Assembly: GCA_937900485.1 (NCBI GenBank)
Contig: CALCEL010000062.1
Location: 1 to 64,000 of the forward strand
Direction of reading: 5' to 3'
DNA: 64,000 nt
Source of the DNA: an uncultured Prevotellaceae bacterium
GTDB taxonomy: Bacteria > Bacteroidota > Bacteroidia > Bacteroidales > Bacteroidaceae
Shown: in pieces, positions 1-8,419 of the stretch
Numbering within the stretch: the stretch's first letter is position 1
How the letters are laid out: each line of letters begins with the position of its first letter
Notes under the pieces: model-generated
Database searches by the model: none
What the model was told of the DNA's origin: nothing
Seen by the model: only the letters and a program-made list of their open reading frames with translations
Translations under genes and position numbers: made by a program

Positions 1-212
1 ACTGGTTTGATGCGACTTGGCGTAACTTTTGATGAAATTATTTAGGACACTATTGATTTCTTCTCACTCAGCGGACATACCACGCCGCAGAAGTATCCAA
101 AAAGCTCCTTAGTAGATGAGTCTTGTAGATTATCGCATCATTTTTTCATATTTAATGCTTACCTTTACAGAGTTTTACGACTACTACTGAACACAACAAC
201 AACATCACAGGC
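1..212. other. Window edge upstream of the flippase gene; no supported gene
   Basis: Two plus-strand frames open at the window edge both stop early, at about positions 30-32 (reading WFDATWRNF) and 43-45. One may be the tail of an upstream surface-polysaccharide gene, but there is too little sequence to choose. No hairpin or TAnnTTTG promoter is evident before the start codon at 213. Confidence 0.3.
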
Positions 213-1730
213 ATGTCAAGCAAAAACAACAGCGAACGTGTGATAAAGAACACGATATTTCTGTACGCCAATATGATTGTCAACATATGCGTGCAACTGA
301 TTGCCGTGCGTCTGATATTACATGGCTTAGGTGAGACAGACTACGGAATATACAATGTCATAGCAGGCATCGTCACGCTTTTCGCTTTCATGAACTCCGC
401 CATGTCTGTAGCCACACAACGCTTCCTGTCGTTTGAGATTGGACGCTGCGGTGACGTGTGCGAGATATTCTACACGAGCGTGGTTCTCCACACCTTGATA
501 GGCGTGGCAGTAGTTGCCGCCCTTGAGATCGCCGGAATATACTACGTTGACAACATACTATGCGTTCCCGCGGAACGACTCGACACCACCAAGATACTGC
601 TACACTGCATAACGGCCAGCACGTTCGTCAACATCATCACCGTACCCTATGAGTCCGACATAAACGCAAACGAGGACATGGGGGCCATAGCGGTCATCAA
701 CTCCATTGACTCTCTGATGAAGCTATGCACGGCTATCGTAATCTGCAACGTAAACAGCGACAGACTTATAGTTTTTGGCGTACTGACAATGATAACGTTA
801 ATCATCACGCTCGTCACAAAACGGCTATACTGCCTGTACCACTATAAAGAGTCACATTTCAAATGGCACAAGATACGTGACACACGCATGATGGGCAAAA
901 TGGCATCCTTCGCGTCATGGAACTTCATTGGAGCGGGATGCAGCGCCGCACGATACCACGGGACCGGCATCATTCTGAATCTTTTCTTCGGAATAATCAT
1001 TAACGCCTCGTATGGCATAGCGCAACAGATTAACGGGCTGCTCAACTTTCTTTCCGTGACTGTGGTCAGGGCTATACGTCCTCAAATCAATAAGAGTGCC
1101 GGAGCGAACAACATCAGCCGCACACTGACACTCTCTGAGACAACTTGCAAAATCACAGCTCTGATGATAGCGCTTTTCGCAATACCGATATATGTGGAGC
1201 TGCCGTTCATCCTAAGTGTTTGGCTCGGAGACCTGCCGGACAATAATTGCCTGTTATTCTGCAGAGGTTTTCTGGTCATCGCTTTTGTCAACCAGTTGAC
1301 AAGCGGCTTACGCATAGCGGTAGAGAGCGTCGGAAAGATAAGACTCATGCAGTCTGTGCTCGGCACCATGCATCTGCTGTCTTTACCCGCAGGGTATATA
1401 TGTCTCAATCACGGACTTCCCGCAGCTAGCATCATCGGATGCATAATCATCGAGGAAACGATCGGCATCTTCGTCAGAACAATGATAACACACAGATATA
1501 CAAATATAAGCGTCAGTCACGTCTTACTGTCAAACGTGACGCCCGTCGTCATGACTACAGCCGCTGTTCTCCTCTTCTGTCAGCTGACAACAGGATGGAT
1601 GTCGGACGGATGGGGGCGTCTGTTCATCATATGCGCCACAAGCACGACTCTGACGTGCGTCATAGCGTACTCGCTGATTTTGACAAACGAGGAGAGAATG
1701 CATATCAAAGCATTCATCACAAGAAAATAG
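213..1730 (+). CDS. Wzx-like polysaccharide flippase (MOP superfamily membrane protein)
   Basis: A 505-residue, strongly hydrophobic polytopic membrane protein. The N-terminal pattern (VIKNTIFLYANMIVNI, then RLILHGLGETDYGIYNVIAG and a segment beginning MSVATQRFLSFEIGR) is the one seen in Bacteroidetes O-antigen and capsule repeat-unit transporters. By family, such proteins move undecaprenyl-linked oligosaccharide units across the inner membrane. The size fits a 12-14 helix MOP protein. Its context supports this: it faces an operon for a sugar-1-phosphate transferase, an export lipoprotein and UDP-galactopyranose mutase. The substrate cannot be read from the sequence. The gene is probably the last of a plus-strand polysaccharide cluster lying outside the window. 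Repeat copy A follows about 180 bp downstream. Confidence 0.85.
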   Translation: MSSKNNSERVIKNTIFLYANMIVNICVQLIAVRLILHGLGETDYGIYNVIAGIVTLFAFMNSAMSVATQRFLSFEIGRCGDVCEIFYTSVVLHTLIGVAVVAALEIAGIYYVDNILCVPAERLDTTKILLHCITASTFVNIITVPYESDINANEDMGAIAVINSIDSLMKLCTAIVICNVNSDRLIVFGVLTMITLIITLVTKRLYCLYHYKESHFKWHKIRDTRMMGKMASFASWNFIGAGCSAARYHGTGIILNLFFGIIINASYGIAQQINGLLNFLSVTVVRAIRPQINKSAGANNISRTLTLSETTCKITALMIALFAIPIYVELPFILSVWLGDLPDNNCLLFCRGFLVIAFVNQLTSGLRIAVESVGKIRLMQSVLGTMHLLSLPAGYICLNHGLPAASIIGCIIIEETIGIFVRTMITHRYTNISVSHVLLSNVTPVVMTTAAVLLFCQLTTGWMSDGWGRLFIICATSTTLTCVIAYSLILTNEERMHIKAFITRK

Positions 1731-1846
1731 AGTTCTCTTCCCTATATGTTTTTCGTAATGTATTCTTCCTGACGAAACAAGAAAGAAGGTAAACAAGGAT
1801 TCAAGGCACGCATGGCCTGCACTCACACTATGACAGACTACAATGT

Positions 1847-1872
1847 TTCATTGAAATTTATCAATCAATGAA
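1847..1872. other. Inverted repeat in the flippase 3' region
   Basis: TTCATTGA at 1847-1854 pairs with TCAATGAA at 1865-1872 (8 bp, 10-nt loop). No T-run follows, so a terminator role is uncertain. It lies between the flippase stop and repeat copy A. Confidence 0.35.
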
Positions 1873-1910
1873 TATAACAGTTGAGTGTCTTGACAAGAAT
1901 CACGAAAGAC

Positions 1911-2230
1911 AGGTGGAATAACGGACAATTTGAACGGTCACCAAATTTCCTATGCCTATTTTTGACAAAAAAAACAGGTTAACTTACTGATAATCTTAAC
2001 ACAGGCTCTCCAAAAACCTTAGGTCTCTTTTTTGAAATTCTTAGGTTAGGTTGTAGTTTATACGCAGGTCTGAGAATTTAAAAATCCTAACCTGAACTTT
2101 TCAACGTCCTAACCTAAGATTTTCAGACGAAGAATAAGACATGAGAAAATTCCAGAAGTCATTTTTTCGCTGACATGCGTCAACGAAAAAAGAGGAATAT
2201 CGAACAGCAAAAAATGTGCGAAATGGTAAG
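1911..2230 (+). repeat. Dispersed intergenic repeat, copy A
   Basis: First of four related copies (others at 14438-14768, 34674-34986 on the minus strand, and 59141-59470). The core is CTTAGGTTAGG (2040-2050), 35 bp, CCTAACCT (2086-2093), 14 bp, CCTAACCTAAG (2108-2118). The outer arms are perfect 11-bp complements and pairing extends into the flanking AAATT/ATTTT. A second hairpin, TTTTTTCG to CGAAAAAA, lies near 2162-2190. The copy sits in the convergent gap between the flippase and glf, in flippase orientation. Its 3' end resembles copy C (both contain GTGCGAAATGG). I know of no named element that it matches. Confidence 0.9.
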
Positions 2231-2287
2231 GATATTTCGTACGTTTGCTGTATAAGAAGAAAAGGAAAAAGAGGTAATACAATAAAC

Positions 2288-2332
2288 CCTTTCTGTTCTT
2301 TGTGTGAGGAGTCGTCACAAAGAGCAGAAAGG
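2288..2332 (-). terminator. Long hairpin downstream of glf, probable terminator
   Basis: Arms at 2288-2304 and 2316-2332 pair over 17 nt with one mismatch around an 11-nt loop. It starts 58 nt past the glf stop. On the minus strand the hairpin is followed by GGTTTATTGTATT-type sequence, which is T-rich but not a clean T-run. The position suits the end of the minus-strand polysaccharide operon; it could also serve as a 3' stabilising hairpin. Confidence 0.6.
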
Positions 2333-2389
2333 ATAGTTTCGTCTATTATATTTATGGAATCAGCATCTAAGACATGAGCCGGGCAAAGA

Positions 2390-3505
2390 CTACGACAGTC
2401 GTTCGACCATAGAGAACGCCTGTTCAATGACTTTGTCCATGTCATAATACTTATACTGGGCTAATCGTCCGCCAAAGAACGTATTTTCCTCTTTAGCCGC
2501 CAAGCCTTTGTATTTCTCATAAAGGGAATTGTTACGGTCGTCATTAACCGGATAGTACGGTTCTTCTCCCACACTCCATTCCGTACTGTACTCTTTCGAG
2601 ATAATCGTGTCAGGCTGTTTTCCGAACACAAAATGTTTGTGTTCTATTATTCTTGTGTAAGGAGTGTCAGAATCAGTATAATTAATCACAGCATTTCCCT
2701 GATAATTATCGACACCCTCCATCAGTGACGTTTCAAAACGGACGGTACGATACTGCAGCGCGCCATAGCAATAACCGAAGTACTTGTCAATCTCACCAGT
2801 ATAGATGACACGTTCCGCCATGGAGTCAAACTCCTGTTTGTTATAAAAATAATCACAAGAAAGGCGGACATCCGCACCTTCAATCAGTTTCTCAACAAGC
2901 TCAGTGTAGCCGCTTTCCGGCACGCCCTGATATTTATCAGAGAAATAATTGTTGTCGAACGTGAACCTGAGAGGAATACGTCTGATAATGAAGGCCGGCA
3001 AGTCGACACATCTCCTTCCCCATTGCTTCTCGGTATATCCCTTGATGAGTTTCTCATAGACATCCTTACCGACCAGCAACAAGGCCTGCTCCTCCAGGCT
3101 GGACGGCTCCGCACCGTTAAGTGCTTTCAAGGCAGACTGTCTCTGCTCGTCAATCTTACGTCTCGCCTCATCAGGAGTCTTCACTCCCCACATCTGGTAG
3201 AAGGTGTTCATGTTAAAAGGAAGGTTATACAACTCTCCCTTATAATTGGCGACAGGGGAATTGGTGTAACGGTTGAACTCGACGAAAGAGTTCACAAAGT
3301 CCCACACCTCTTTATTATTAGTATGGAATATATGCGCCCCGTATCTGTGAATATCAATGTCGTTAATCTTCTCAGTGAAAACATTGCCTCCCACGTGAGG
3401 ACGCTTGTCAATCATCAGACAAGACTTTCCCTTACGCATCAAAAGACATGCGCAGACAGCTCCGAACAGTCCCGTTCCCACTATCAAATAGTCATATCTT
3501 TTCAT
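2390..3505 (-). CDS. glf: UDP-galactopyranose mutase
   Basis: A 371-residue flavoenzyme that interconverts UDP-galactopyranose and UDP-galactofuranose, supplying Galf for surface glycans; cytosolic. The N-terminus has the FAD-binding Rossmann motif (DYLIVGTGLFGAVCA, residues 5-19), followed by GGNVFTEKINDIDIHRYGAH, the typical UGM segment, and EKQWGRR further on. The C-terminus has FFGGRLAQYKYYDMDKVIEQ, the usual UGM end motif. The length is normal for the family. It is the third gene of a minus-strand operon, starting 12 bp after the SLBB export gene. It implies that this organism's capsule or O-chain contains galactofuranose (inference). Confidence 0.95.
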   Translation of the reverse strand: MKRYDYLIVGTGLFGAVCACLLMRKGKSCLMIDKRPHVGGNVFTEKINDIDIHRYGAHIFHTNNKEVWDFVNSFVEFNRYTNSPVANYKGELYNLPFNMNTFYQMWGVKTPDEARRKIDEQRQSALKALNGAEPSSLEEQALLLVGKDVYEKLIKGYTEKQWGRRCVDLPAFIIRRIPLRFTFDNNYFSDKYQGVPESGYTELVEKLIEGADVRLSCDYFYNKQEFDSMAERVIYTGEIDKYFGYCYGALQYRTVRFETSLMEGVDNYQGNAVINYTDSDTPYTRIIEHKHFVFGKQPDTIISKEYSTEWSVGEEPYYPVNDDRNNSLYEKYKGLAAKEENTFFGGRLAQYKYYDMDKVIEQAFSMVERLS

Positions 3506-3517
3506 ATTAACAACAAT

Positions 3518-6064
3518 TCACTTAGTCAAGAGATTAGATATAGTGATAATCATAGTAGCCAAAGAAGCACCGGACGTAGCCATAGCGGCATAGTCTGCAG
3601 TCGTCATCGCTCTCTTATTCTTCTTTGAAGGAACGACGATCTGGCATCCAGGCTGGACAGCGCTACCGCTTGAATGACTGATCAGCTCAACAGAGCCGTT
3701 CATGTATATTGCATAGACACGGTTCTTACGAGCATTGTCTCCGTATCCGCCAGCGCGCTTAATATAGTACTTCAGAGACTTACCCTTGTTATAGTTCATT
3801 GTGGTTGGATACATCACATCGCCAGACACCTTGACTGTGTTCGAGTACTGAGGGATAATCAGACGGTCACCGTCGCGAAGCACAATATCCTCATTACAAC
3901 CAGGCTCTTTTATCGCAGCCTCCAAGTCTATGGCGACAGGGTATGTGGTTCCGATATCCAGCTTCATCTGCAACAGAGAGTCTGCTCTCGCAAGGTCGAA
4001 ATTCTTATTGTCAGACTGTAGTGACTCCTCGTACAGAGCAATTTGTGAGGTCCTCAACGTAGCCTCAACCTGTTTCTTCTCATCATCCGTCATGGTTCTC
4101 TCCAGACGAGCTCCCTTAACATAAGCCAACGAGCTTGTTCCGCCGGCAGCCTTGACAAGGTCTGACAACCTATAGTTCTTATTGACCATAGAGTATTCTC
4201 CAGAGAAATTGACCGCTCCAGTCACTGTCACATTCTGCTGCACAGAATATGAAGGGCTCTGACGTACCACAACCTCATCAAAAGGATTTAAGATGAAGCC
4301 TTGCTTACCATCCACGACGAAGCCGTCCTTCAAAGCGAATGAATATGTCTCGACAAGATTGGAGTCGTCTGTCTTTGCCTTAGGATTGTTAATACGTCGG
4401 AAAACATCAACCTTGACCGTAGAGGCCGCGTTGGTCAGTCCTCCAGCCTGAAGGACAAGGTCTTCTATCGTCGTGTTGTCCGCATAATAGTACACACCCG
4501 GGAAGTTCACCTCTCCGGAAATCTTGAACGTCCTCTCCCCTATCATATCCAGTTTGCTCGGGATGAACAGGATGTCATTCTTACGAAGAGGGATGTCAGC
4601 TTCTGTCCCGTTCATAATGCCTTGGATATTGACAGACACGACTTCCAGCGTCTTATCCTCTTTCTCTCTATGCATCACAGCTCTGGCGGTGAAAGCGTCT
4701 TCCTTGAGACCCTCCGCGGCATTGACGAGGTCACGCAAAGAACTAATCTTTCCATCCATCTGATACATACCAGGATGGAAGACTGCTCCTCGTATCTCCA
4801 CCATATTTGAGTAGCGTGGAATGACACTATCGACATATACCGAGTCACCGTCGCTAACCTTGAAACTGTTCCAGTCGAACTCACCTATGGAATGAATAGA
4901 ATACTCTGAGCCGTTCTTACGTATGAGACGTATGTTTTTCTTATATGCGTCACCAGTGAAACCACCAGCGTAATCAATCAATGTCTTCGCACTCTCACTG
5001 CTCTTCATCTCATAGAACATAGGTCTCTTCACCTTTCCTCGGATCTCCACGAGAGCATCATACGTCCCGACAACGATAACATCATTGTCCTGTAGTCTGA
5101 CGTCTCCTTTGGAGTTACCCGACAAAAGATAATCATAGACGTCTATCGTGGATATCTTCCTGCCACCACGATAGACCTTTATGTTTCTCAACGTTCCGAT
5201 GTCATTGATTCCACCTGCCATATACAACGCATTGAACGCTGTGGACAACGCACTCAAAGTATATGTACCAGGCACATTGACCTCACCCAACACCTGCACC
5301 TGCACAGAACGAGTGTCACCCACCGTCAACTGCACATTCGAGTTAGAGTAGATCTTTCCGAGTTTTGAGCGTAGATACTCATTGGCCTCAGACACGCTCA
5401 TACCCGAGAGCTTAACCGGACCCACACCGTCAATCACCACAGAGCCGTCAGGAGACACCTCACACTCAATGGTCTTCTGGGATGCGCCCCACACATCGAT
5501 AATAACATTGTCGCCGGGACCCAACTTATAATTGGACGGCGTAGCAATACTCATGCTCGGTTGGAAAGACAGGTTCTGATTGTTGAAAATGTTCTTTCCG
5601 AACACCTCCTTCTCGTCTCCACCGAAATAATTCTTGTAGTAGATAAGTGAGTCGATATCCATAAATCCGATCTCACCATTCATCTCGCTCAAGGCCTGCT
5701 CTTTACCTTTTGAGTTCATCTTACGAGTGTCCTTGTACAGTCCACTCTTCATATAATTATCCCTTATCTGGGACTGCTCATTCTCCTGCTGGAATTGCTG
5801 ACGACTTCTTGACGAACTGTTCTTTCCCGTCAGGTCTGACGCACCGAGATTATTCTGCTCTGCCTCATATTTCTTACGAATCCTGCGCAGCTGATCCGTA
5901 GTCACACCTCTCTGAAAAAGCTTCGTGACAATCTGTTGCTGGGACTGTCCAGACTCTTGCTGCTGCTTGACGAACTTCACGACCTGCTCGTCAGTCATAG
6001 ACTGCGAATATGTCAAAACTGGCAAGCAAAGCAACGAGAAAATAAAAATGATTCTTCTAATCAT
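3518..6064 (-). CDS. SLBB-domain polysaccharide export protein (Wza family)
   Basis: About 848 residues with an N-terminal signal peptide (MIRRIIFIFSLLCLPVLTYS). A polysaccharide export domain follows (SNYKLGPGDNVIIDVWGAS, then VSPDGSVVIDGVGPVKLSG), and then several SLBB beta-grasp repeats, each recognisable by V-x-G-x-V-xx-P-G-xY (VLGEVNVPGTYTL, IRGAVFHPGMYQM, ISGEVNFPGVYYY, VTGAVNFSGEYSM). By family, this is the outer-membrane or periplasmic conduit for capsule or exopolysaccharide. At about 850 residues it is much longer than E. coli Wza, as is usual for Bacteroidetes. A GTG at 6079 would extend it by five residues (VSSYL), but the ATG at 6064 gives the cleaner signal peptide. It lies between the sugar transferase and glf, in one operon. 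Confidence 0.9.
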   Translation of the reverse strand: MIRRIIFIFSLLCLPVLTYSQSMTDEQVVKFVKQQQESGQSQQQIVTKLFQRGVTTDQLRRIRKKYEAEQNNLGASDLTGKNSSSRSRQQFQQENEQSQIRDNYMKSGLYKDTRKMNSKGKEQALSEMNGEIGFMDIDSLIYYKNYFGGDEKEVFGKNIFNNQNLSFQPSMSIATPSNYKLGPGDNVIIDVWGASQKTIECEVSPDGSVVIDGVGPVKLSGMSVSEANEYLRSKLGKIYSNSNVQLTVGDTRSVQVQVLGEVNVPGTYTLSALSTAFNALYMAGGINDIGTLRNIKVYRGGRKISTIDVYDYLLSGNSKGDVRLQDNDVIVVGTYDALVEIRGKVKRPMFYEMKSSESAKTLIDYAGGFTGDAYKKNIRLIRKNGSEYSIHSIGEFDWNSFKVSDGDSVYVDSVIPRYSNMVEIRGAVFHPGMYQMDGKISSLRDLVNAAEGLKEDAFTARAVMHREKEDKTLEVVSVNIQGIMNGTEADIPLRKNDILFIPSKLDMIGERTFKISGEVNFPGVYYYADNTTIEDLVLQAGGLTNAASTVKVDVFRRINNPKAKTDDSNLVETYSFALKDGFVVDGKQGFILNPFDEVVVRQSPSYSVQQNVTVTGAVNFSGEYSMVNKNYRLSDLVKAAGGTSSLAYVKGARLERTMTDDEKKQVEATLRTSQIALYEESLQSDNKNFDLARADSLLQMKLDIGTTYPVAIDLEAAIKEPGCNEDIVLRDGDRLIIPQYSNTVKVSGDVMYPTTMNYNKGKSLKYYIKRAGGYGDNARKNRVYAIYMNGSVELISHSSGSAVQPGCQIVVPSKKNKRAMTTADYAAMATSGASLATMIITISNLLTK

Positions 6065-6081
6065 AAGATATGATGACACAA

Positions 6082-6693
6082 TTAAATACTAAGTATTGTC
6101 TGAATTATTACACGTAAATCTATTAACAAGTTCCTTGTGCGGAGATACTCAAGGTCCATATCGAGACGACGTAACATCTTCTCCATGGTATCAGTGTACC
6201 CGTTCTTGATAGTAGCAGGGGATGTGACACCCGGCCTTGTACAGAACAAAAGCTCATAGTCCGGGTTCCTCTCCATTATCTGGTTGATAAAGAAACGTCT
6301 CTCCGGCCTATACCCCACAAACGACATGTCACCGACCAGGACATTCCATAACTGAGGCAGCTCGTCGATGTGCCGGGAACGCAACAACTTTCCAAACTTA
6401 GTCAGCCTAACGTCATTCTCTACCTCAAGCATAGGCACGCCATCAGTCTCCGCATTAACGACCATAGTACGGAATTTATATATTCGAAACGGCCTACCTC
6501 CCATTCCGATTCTCTCTTGGCTATAAAGTGCTGGGCCAGGATTATACATTTTCTGCAGCACAAACAACACGATGAAAACAGGGCTCAACACAACAATCAA
6601 GAACAATGAGCCCACGATGTCACCAATACGTTTCAACGCTCTCTCTACACATCCCATTCCATCAATGTTCACGGTTATCGTCTTAGATTCCAT
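6082..6693 (-). CDS. Undecaprenyl-phosphate sugar-1-phosphate transferase
   Basis: About 203 residues, a member of the bacterial sugar transferase family (PF02397). These transfer a sugar-1-phosphate to undecaprenyl phosphate and so initiate repeat-unit synthesis at the inner membrane. Visible hallmarks are the start of the domain (ALKRIGDIVGSLFLIVVLSP, a membrane helix), NPGPALYSQERIG, FRIYKFRTM, the LLRSRHIDELPQLWNVLVGD core and MSFVGYRPERRFF. It is the short form, lacking the N-terminal membrane domain of WbaP-like proteins. The start at 6693 is the first ATG; a GTG at 6741 would add 16 residues. It is the first gene of the operon with the SLBB protein (17 bp gap) and glf. The sugar is not predictable. 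Confidence 0.9.
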   Translation of the reverse strand: MESKTITVNIDGMGCVERALKRIGDIVGSLFLIVVLSPVFIVLFVLQKMYNPGPALYSQERIGMGGRPFRIYKFRTMVVNAETDGVPMLEVENDVRLTKFGKLLRSRHIDELPQLWNVLVGDMSFVGYRPERRFFINQIMERNPDYELLFCTRPGVTSPATIKNGYTDTMEKMLRRLDMDLEYLRTRNLLIDLRVIIQTILSI

Positions 6694-6772
6694 TACAAAG
6701 ATATAACGTCGAGGTTTTATTATTATTGCGTCTGTTTCCACAAAACAGACACTTCAGTTAGTTAAAATCGCA

Positions 6773-6804
6773 CAAAGATAGCAAATTCCCACCAACATCA
6801 GCAA
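6773..6804 (-). promoter_or_regulatory. Probable promoter of the polysaccharide operon
   Basis: On the minus strand TATCTTTG (6773-6780) fits the Bacteroidetes -7 consensus TAnnTTTG. A TTG lies 21 bp upstream (6802-6804). The leader to the ATG at 6693 would be about 70 nt. Confidence 0.5.
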
Positions 6805-6824
6805 TCTTTGTAATAAAAAACATT

Positions 6825-6832
6825 TACCTTTG
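6825..6832 (+). promoter_or_regulatory. -7 element immediately before the NhaC gene
   Basis: TACCTTTG fits TAnnTTTG. Transcription would start about 7 nt downstream, close to the ATG at 6841, so the mRNA may be nearly leaderless. No good -33 element was found at the standard distance. Confidence 0.45.
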
Positions 6833-6840
6833 TGTCACTT

Positions 6841-8346
6841 ATGGAAAAAAGCAATACAAAATTACCCTCTCCATCTATTTCGCTCATACCCATCATCGTA
6901 CTCGTTACCATGGTAGGACTAACCATTACTTTATTTGGGAGTGACGCCTTAGAAGGAGGTAACCAAGTGTCCCTGTTCGTAGCCACCGGTGTATGCGTAA
7001 CGTTATCCATGACTATATACAAAACATCATGGAAGGAATTCGAGCGCAGCATATCACAGACAATAGGTCAGGCAGGCGCATCCATAATAATATTGATCAT
7101 CATAGGTATGATGTCCGGCTCATGGATGATAAGCGGAGTGGTGCCGACTCTCATCTACTATGGCATACAAATCATGTCACCTCAGTTTTTCCTGATGACT
7201 TCATGTGTGATATGCGCATTCGTGAGCGTAGTGACAGGAAGCTCATGGACAACAGTGGCCACCATCGGAATAGCTCTCATAGGAATAGGCAACGCATTGT
7301 CCATTCCGCCGGCATGGACGGCTGGAGCAATCATCTCCGGCTCTTACTTCGGAGATAAGATTTCCCCACTCTCCGACACCACAATACTTGCGTCCTCAGT
7401 ATCAGGCACAAACCTGTTCACACACATCCGTTACATGCTGTTCACTACCACTCCAAGCATCACGATAACGCTCGTTCTTTTTCTCGCTGCCGGTTTCTGG
7501 TACCGTGGCGAAGATGTTCACATCGCAGAATACACCATTTGTCTTTCTGACAAATTCAACATATCGTTGTGGACGCTGGGCGTGCCCGTGATTACTGCAG
7601 CTCTCATTGCGAAGAAGGTTCCGTCACTTATAACGCTATTCGTGTCGTCCCTATCCGCCGGCGTCTGCGCACTGATTCTTCAGAGACATATCTTGCTGGA
7701 GATTGTAGGCACGACTGATGAGAACATCCTAAACCTCATCAAAGGACTCATGATGACGTGGTACGGACCGACAAACATCACCACGCCCAACGCAACCATC
7801 AACGAGCTAATAGCCACGGGAGGCATGGCTGGCATGATGAACACTATCTGGCTCATACTATGCGCCATGTGCTTCGGAGGCGTGATGACCGCAAGCCGCA
7901 TGATGGAAAGTCTGACGAACGTGATTATCCGATGCATACGAGGCACGTTCAGTCTCGTTGCGTCAACGGTCTCGACCGGCATTCTCCTAAACCTTACCAC
8001 GTGCGACCAATACATCTCCATCATTGTATCAACAAACATGTACAAGCGTTTGTACAGAGAGAGGGGGTTCGCACCAGAGCTGCTTTCACGAACAGCGGAG
8101 GATTCGGCAACAGTCACTTCCGTGCTAATCCCGTGGAACACATGCGGCATGACACAGTCCACCGTACTCGGCGTGAGCACCATAGAGTACCTGCCATTCT
8201 GCTTCTTCAACTACATAAGCCCGCTCATGAGCTGTGCCGTAGCCGCCTTGAACTGGAAAATACGACGCATCAACACTGAAATGCAAAACGCAGACGAAGA
8301 TGGCCAGACACAGCTAGTCAAGTTGACGACAGACGACATACAGTAA
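6841..8346 (+). CDS. nhaC: NhaC-family Na+/H+ antiporter
   Basis: About 501 residues, polytopic. Visible NhaC features are the segment beginning IGMMSGSWMISGVVPTLIYYG, the conserved VTGSSWTTVATIGIALIGIG stretch, and GSYFGDKISPLSDTTILASS (the FGDK-SPLSDTT motif of the family). By family it exchanges external protons for internal sodium (or a related amine or acid in malate:lactate-type members) at the inner membrane. The ATG at 6841 is preferred; a GTG at 6832 in frame would add three residues but overlaps the -7 element. It is a single gene reading away from the polysaccharide operon. Confidence 0.9.
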   Translation: MEKSNTKLPSPSISLIPIIVLVTMVGLTITLFGSDALEGGNQVSLFVATGVCVTLSMTIYKTSWKEFERSISQTIGQAGASIIILIIIGMMSGSWMISGVVPTLIYYGIQIMSPQFFLMTSCVICAFVSVVTGSSWTTVATIGIALIGIGNALSIPPAWTAGAIISGSYFGDKISPLSDTTILASSVSGTNLFTHIRYMLFTTTPSITITLVLFLAAGFWYRGEDVHIAEYTICLSDKFNISLWTLGVPVITAALIAKKVPSLITLFVSSLSAGVCALILQRHILLEIVGTTDENILNLIKGLMMTWYGPTNITTPNATINELIATGGMAGMMNTIWLILCAMCFGGVMTASRMMESLTNVIIRCIRGTFSLVASTVSTGILLNLTTCDQYISIIVSTNMYKRLYRERGFAPELLSRTAEDSATVTSVLIPWNTCGMTQSTVLGVSTIEYLPFCFFNYISPLMSCAVAALNWKIRRINTEMQNADEDGQTQLVKLTTDDIQ

Positions 8347-8350
8347 CACG

Positions 8351-8379
8351 ATAAAGAATACAAAGATTTATCTCTTTAT
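8351..8379. other. Small hairpin between nhaC and pepC
   Basis: ATAAAGA (8351-8357) pairs with TCTTTAT (8373-8379), 7 bp. It begins 4 nt after the nhaC stop and may act in termination or mRNA stability. The 73-bp gap shows no clear promoter. Confidence 0.3.
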
Positions 8380-8419
8380 TGAAGACCATTATAAAGAACA
8401 AAAAACAAAATACACGTTT

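Noticed and set aside
2040..2118. CCTAACCT repeats as a CRISPR or VNTR
   Set aside because: Only three 8-mers per copy, one inverted, with fixed spacers that are shared between copies; a CRISPR array has unique spacers and longer repeats.
1911..2230. Repeat as an insertion sequence
   Set aside because: No transposase frame, no terminal inverted repeats at the outer limits and no obvious target duplications were seen; a MITE-like origin remains possible.
2101..2445. 114-codon minus-strand ORF covering part of repeat copy A and the glf 3' end
   Set aside because: It overlaps the glf 3' end, and its repeat-derived part (ending SENLRLGR) is a frame-shifted reading of the repeat; no sign of an independent gene.
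7680..8279. Long ORFs on both strands inside nhaC (173 and 176 codons)
   Set aside because: Shadows of the nhaC codon pattern; compositions rich in Met/Val or His/Arg without family resemblance.
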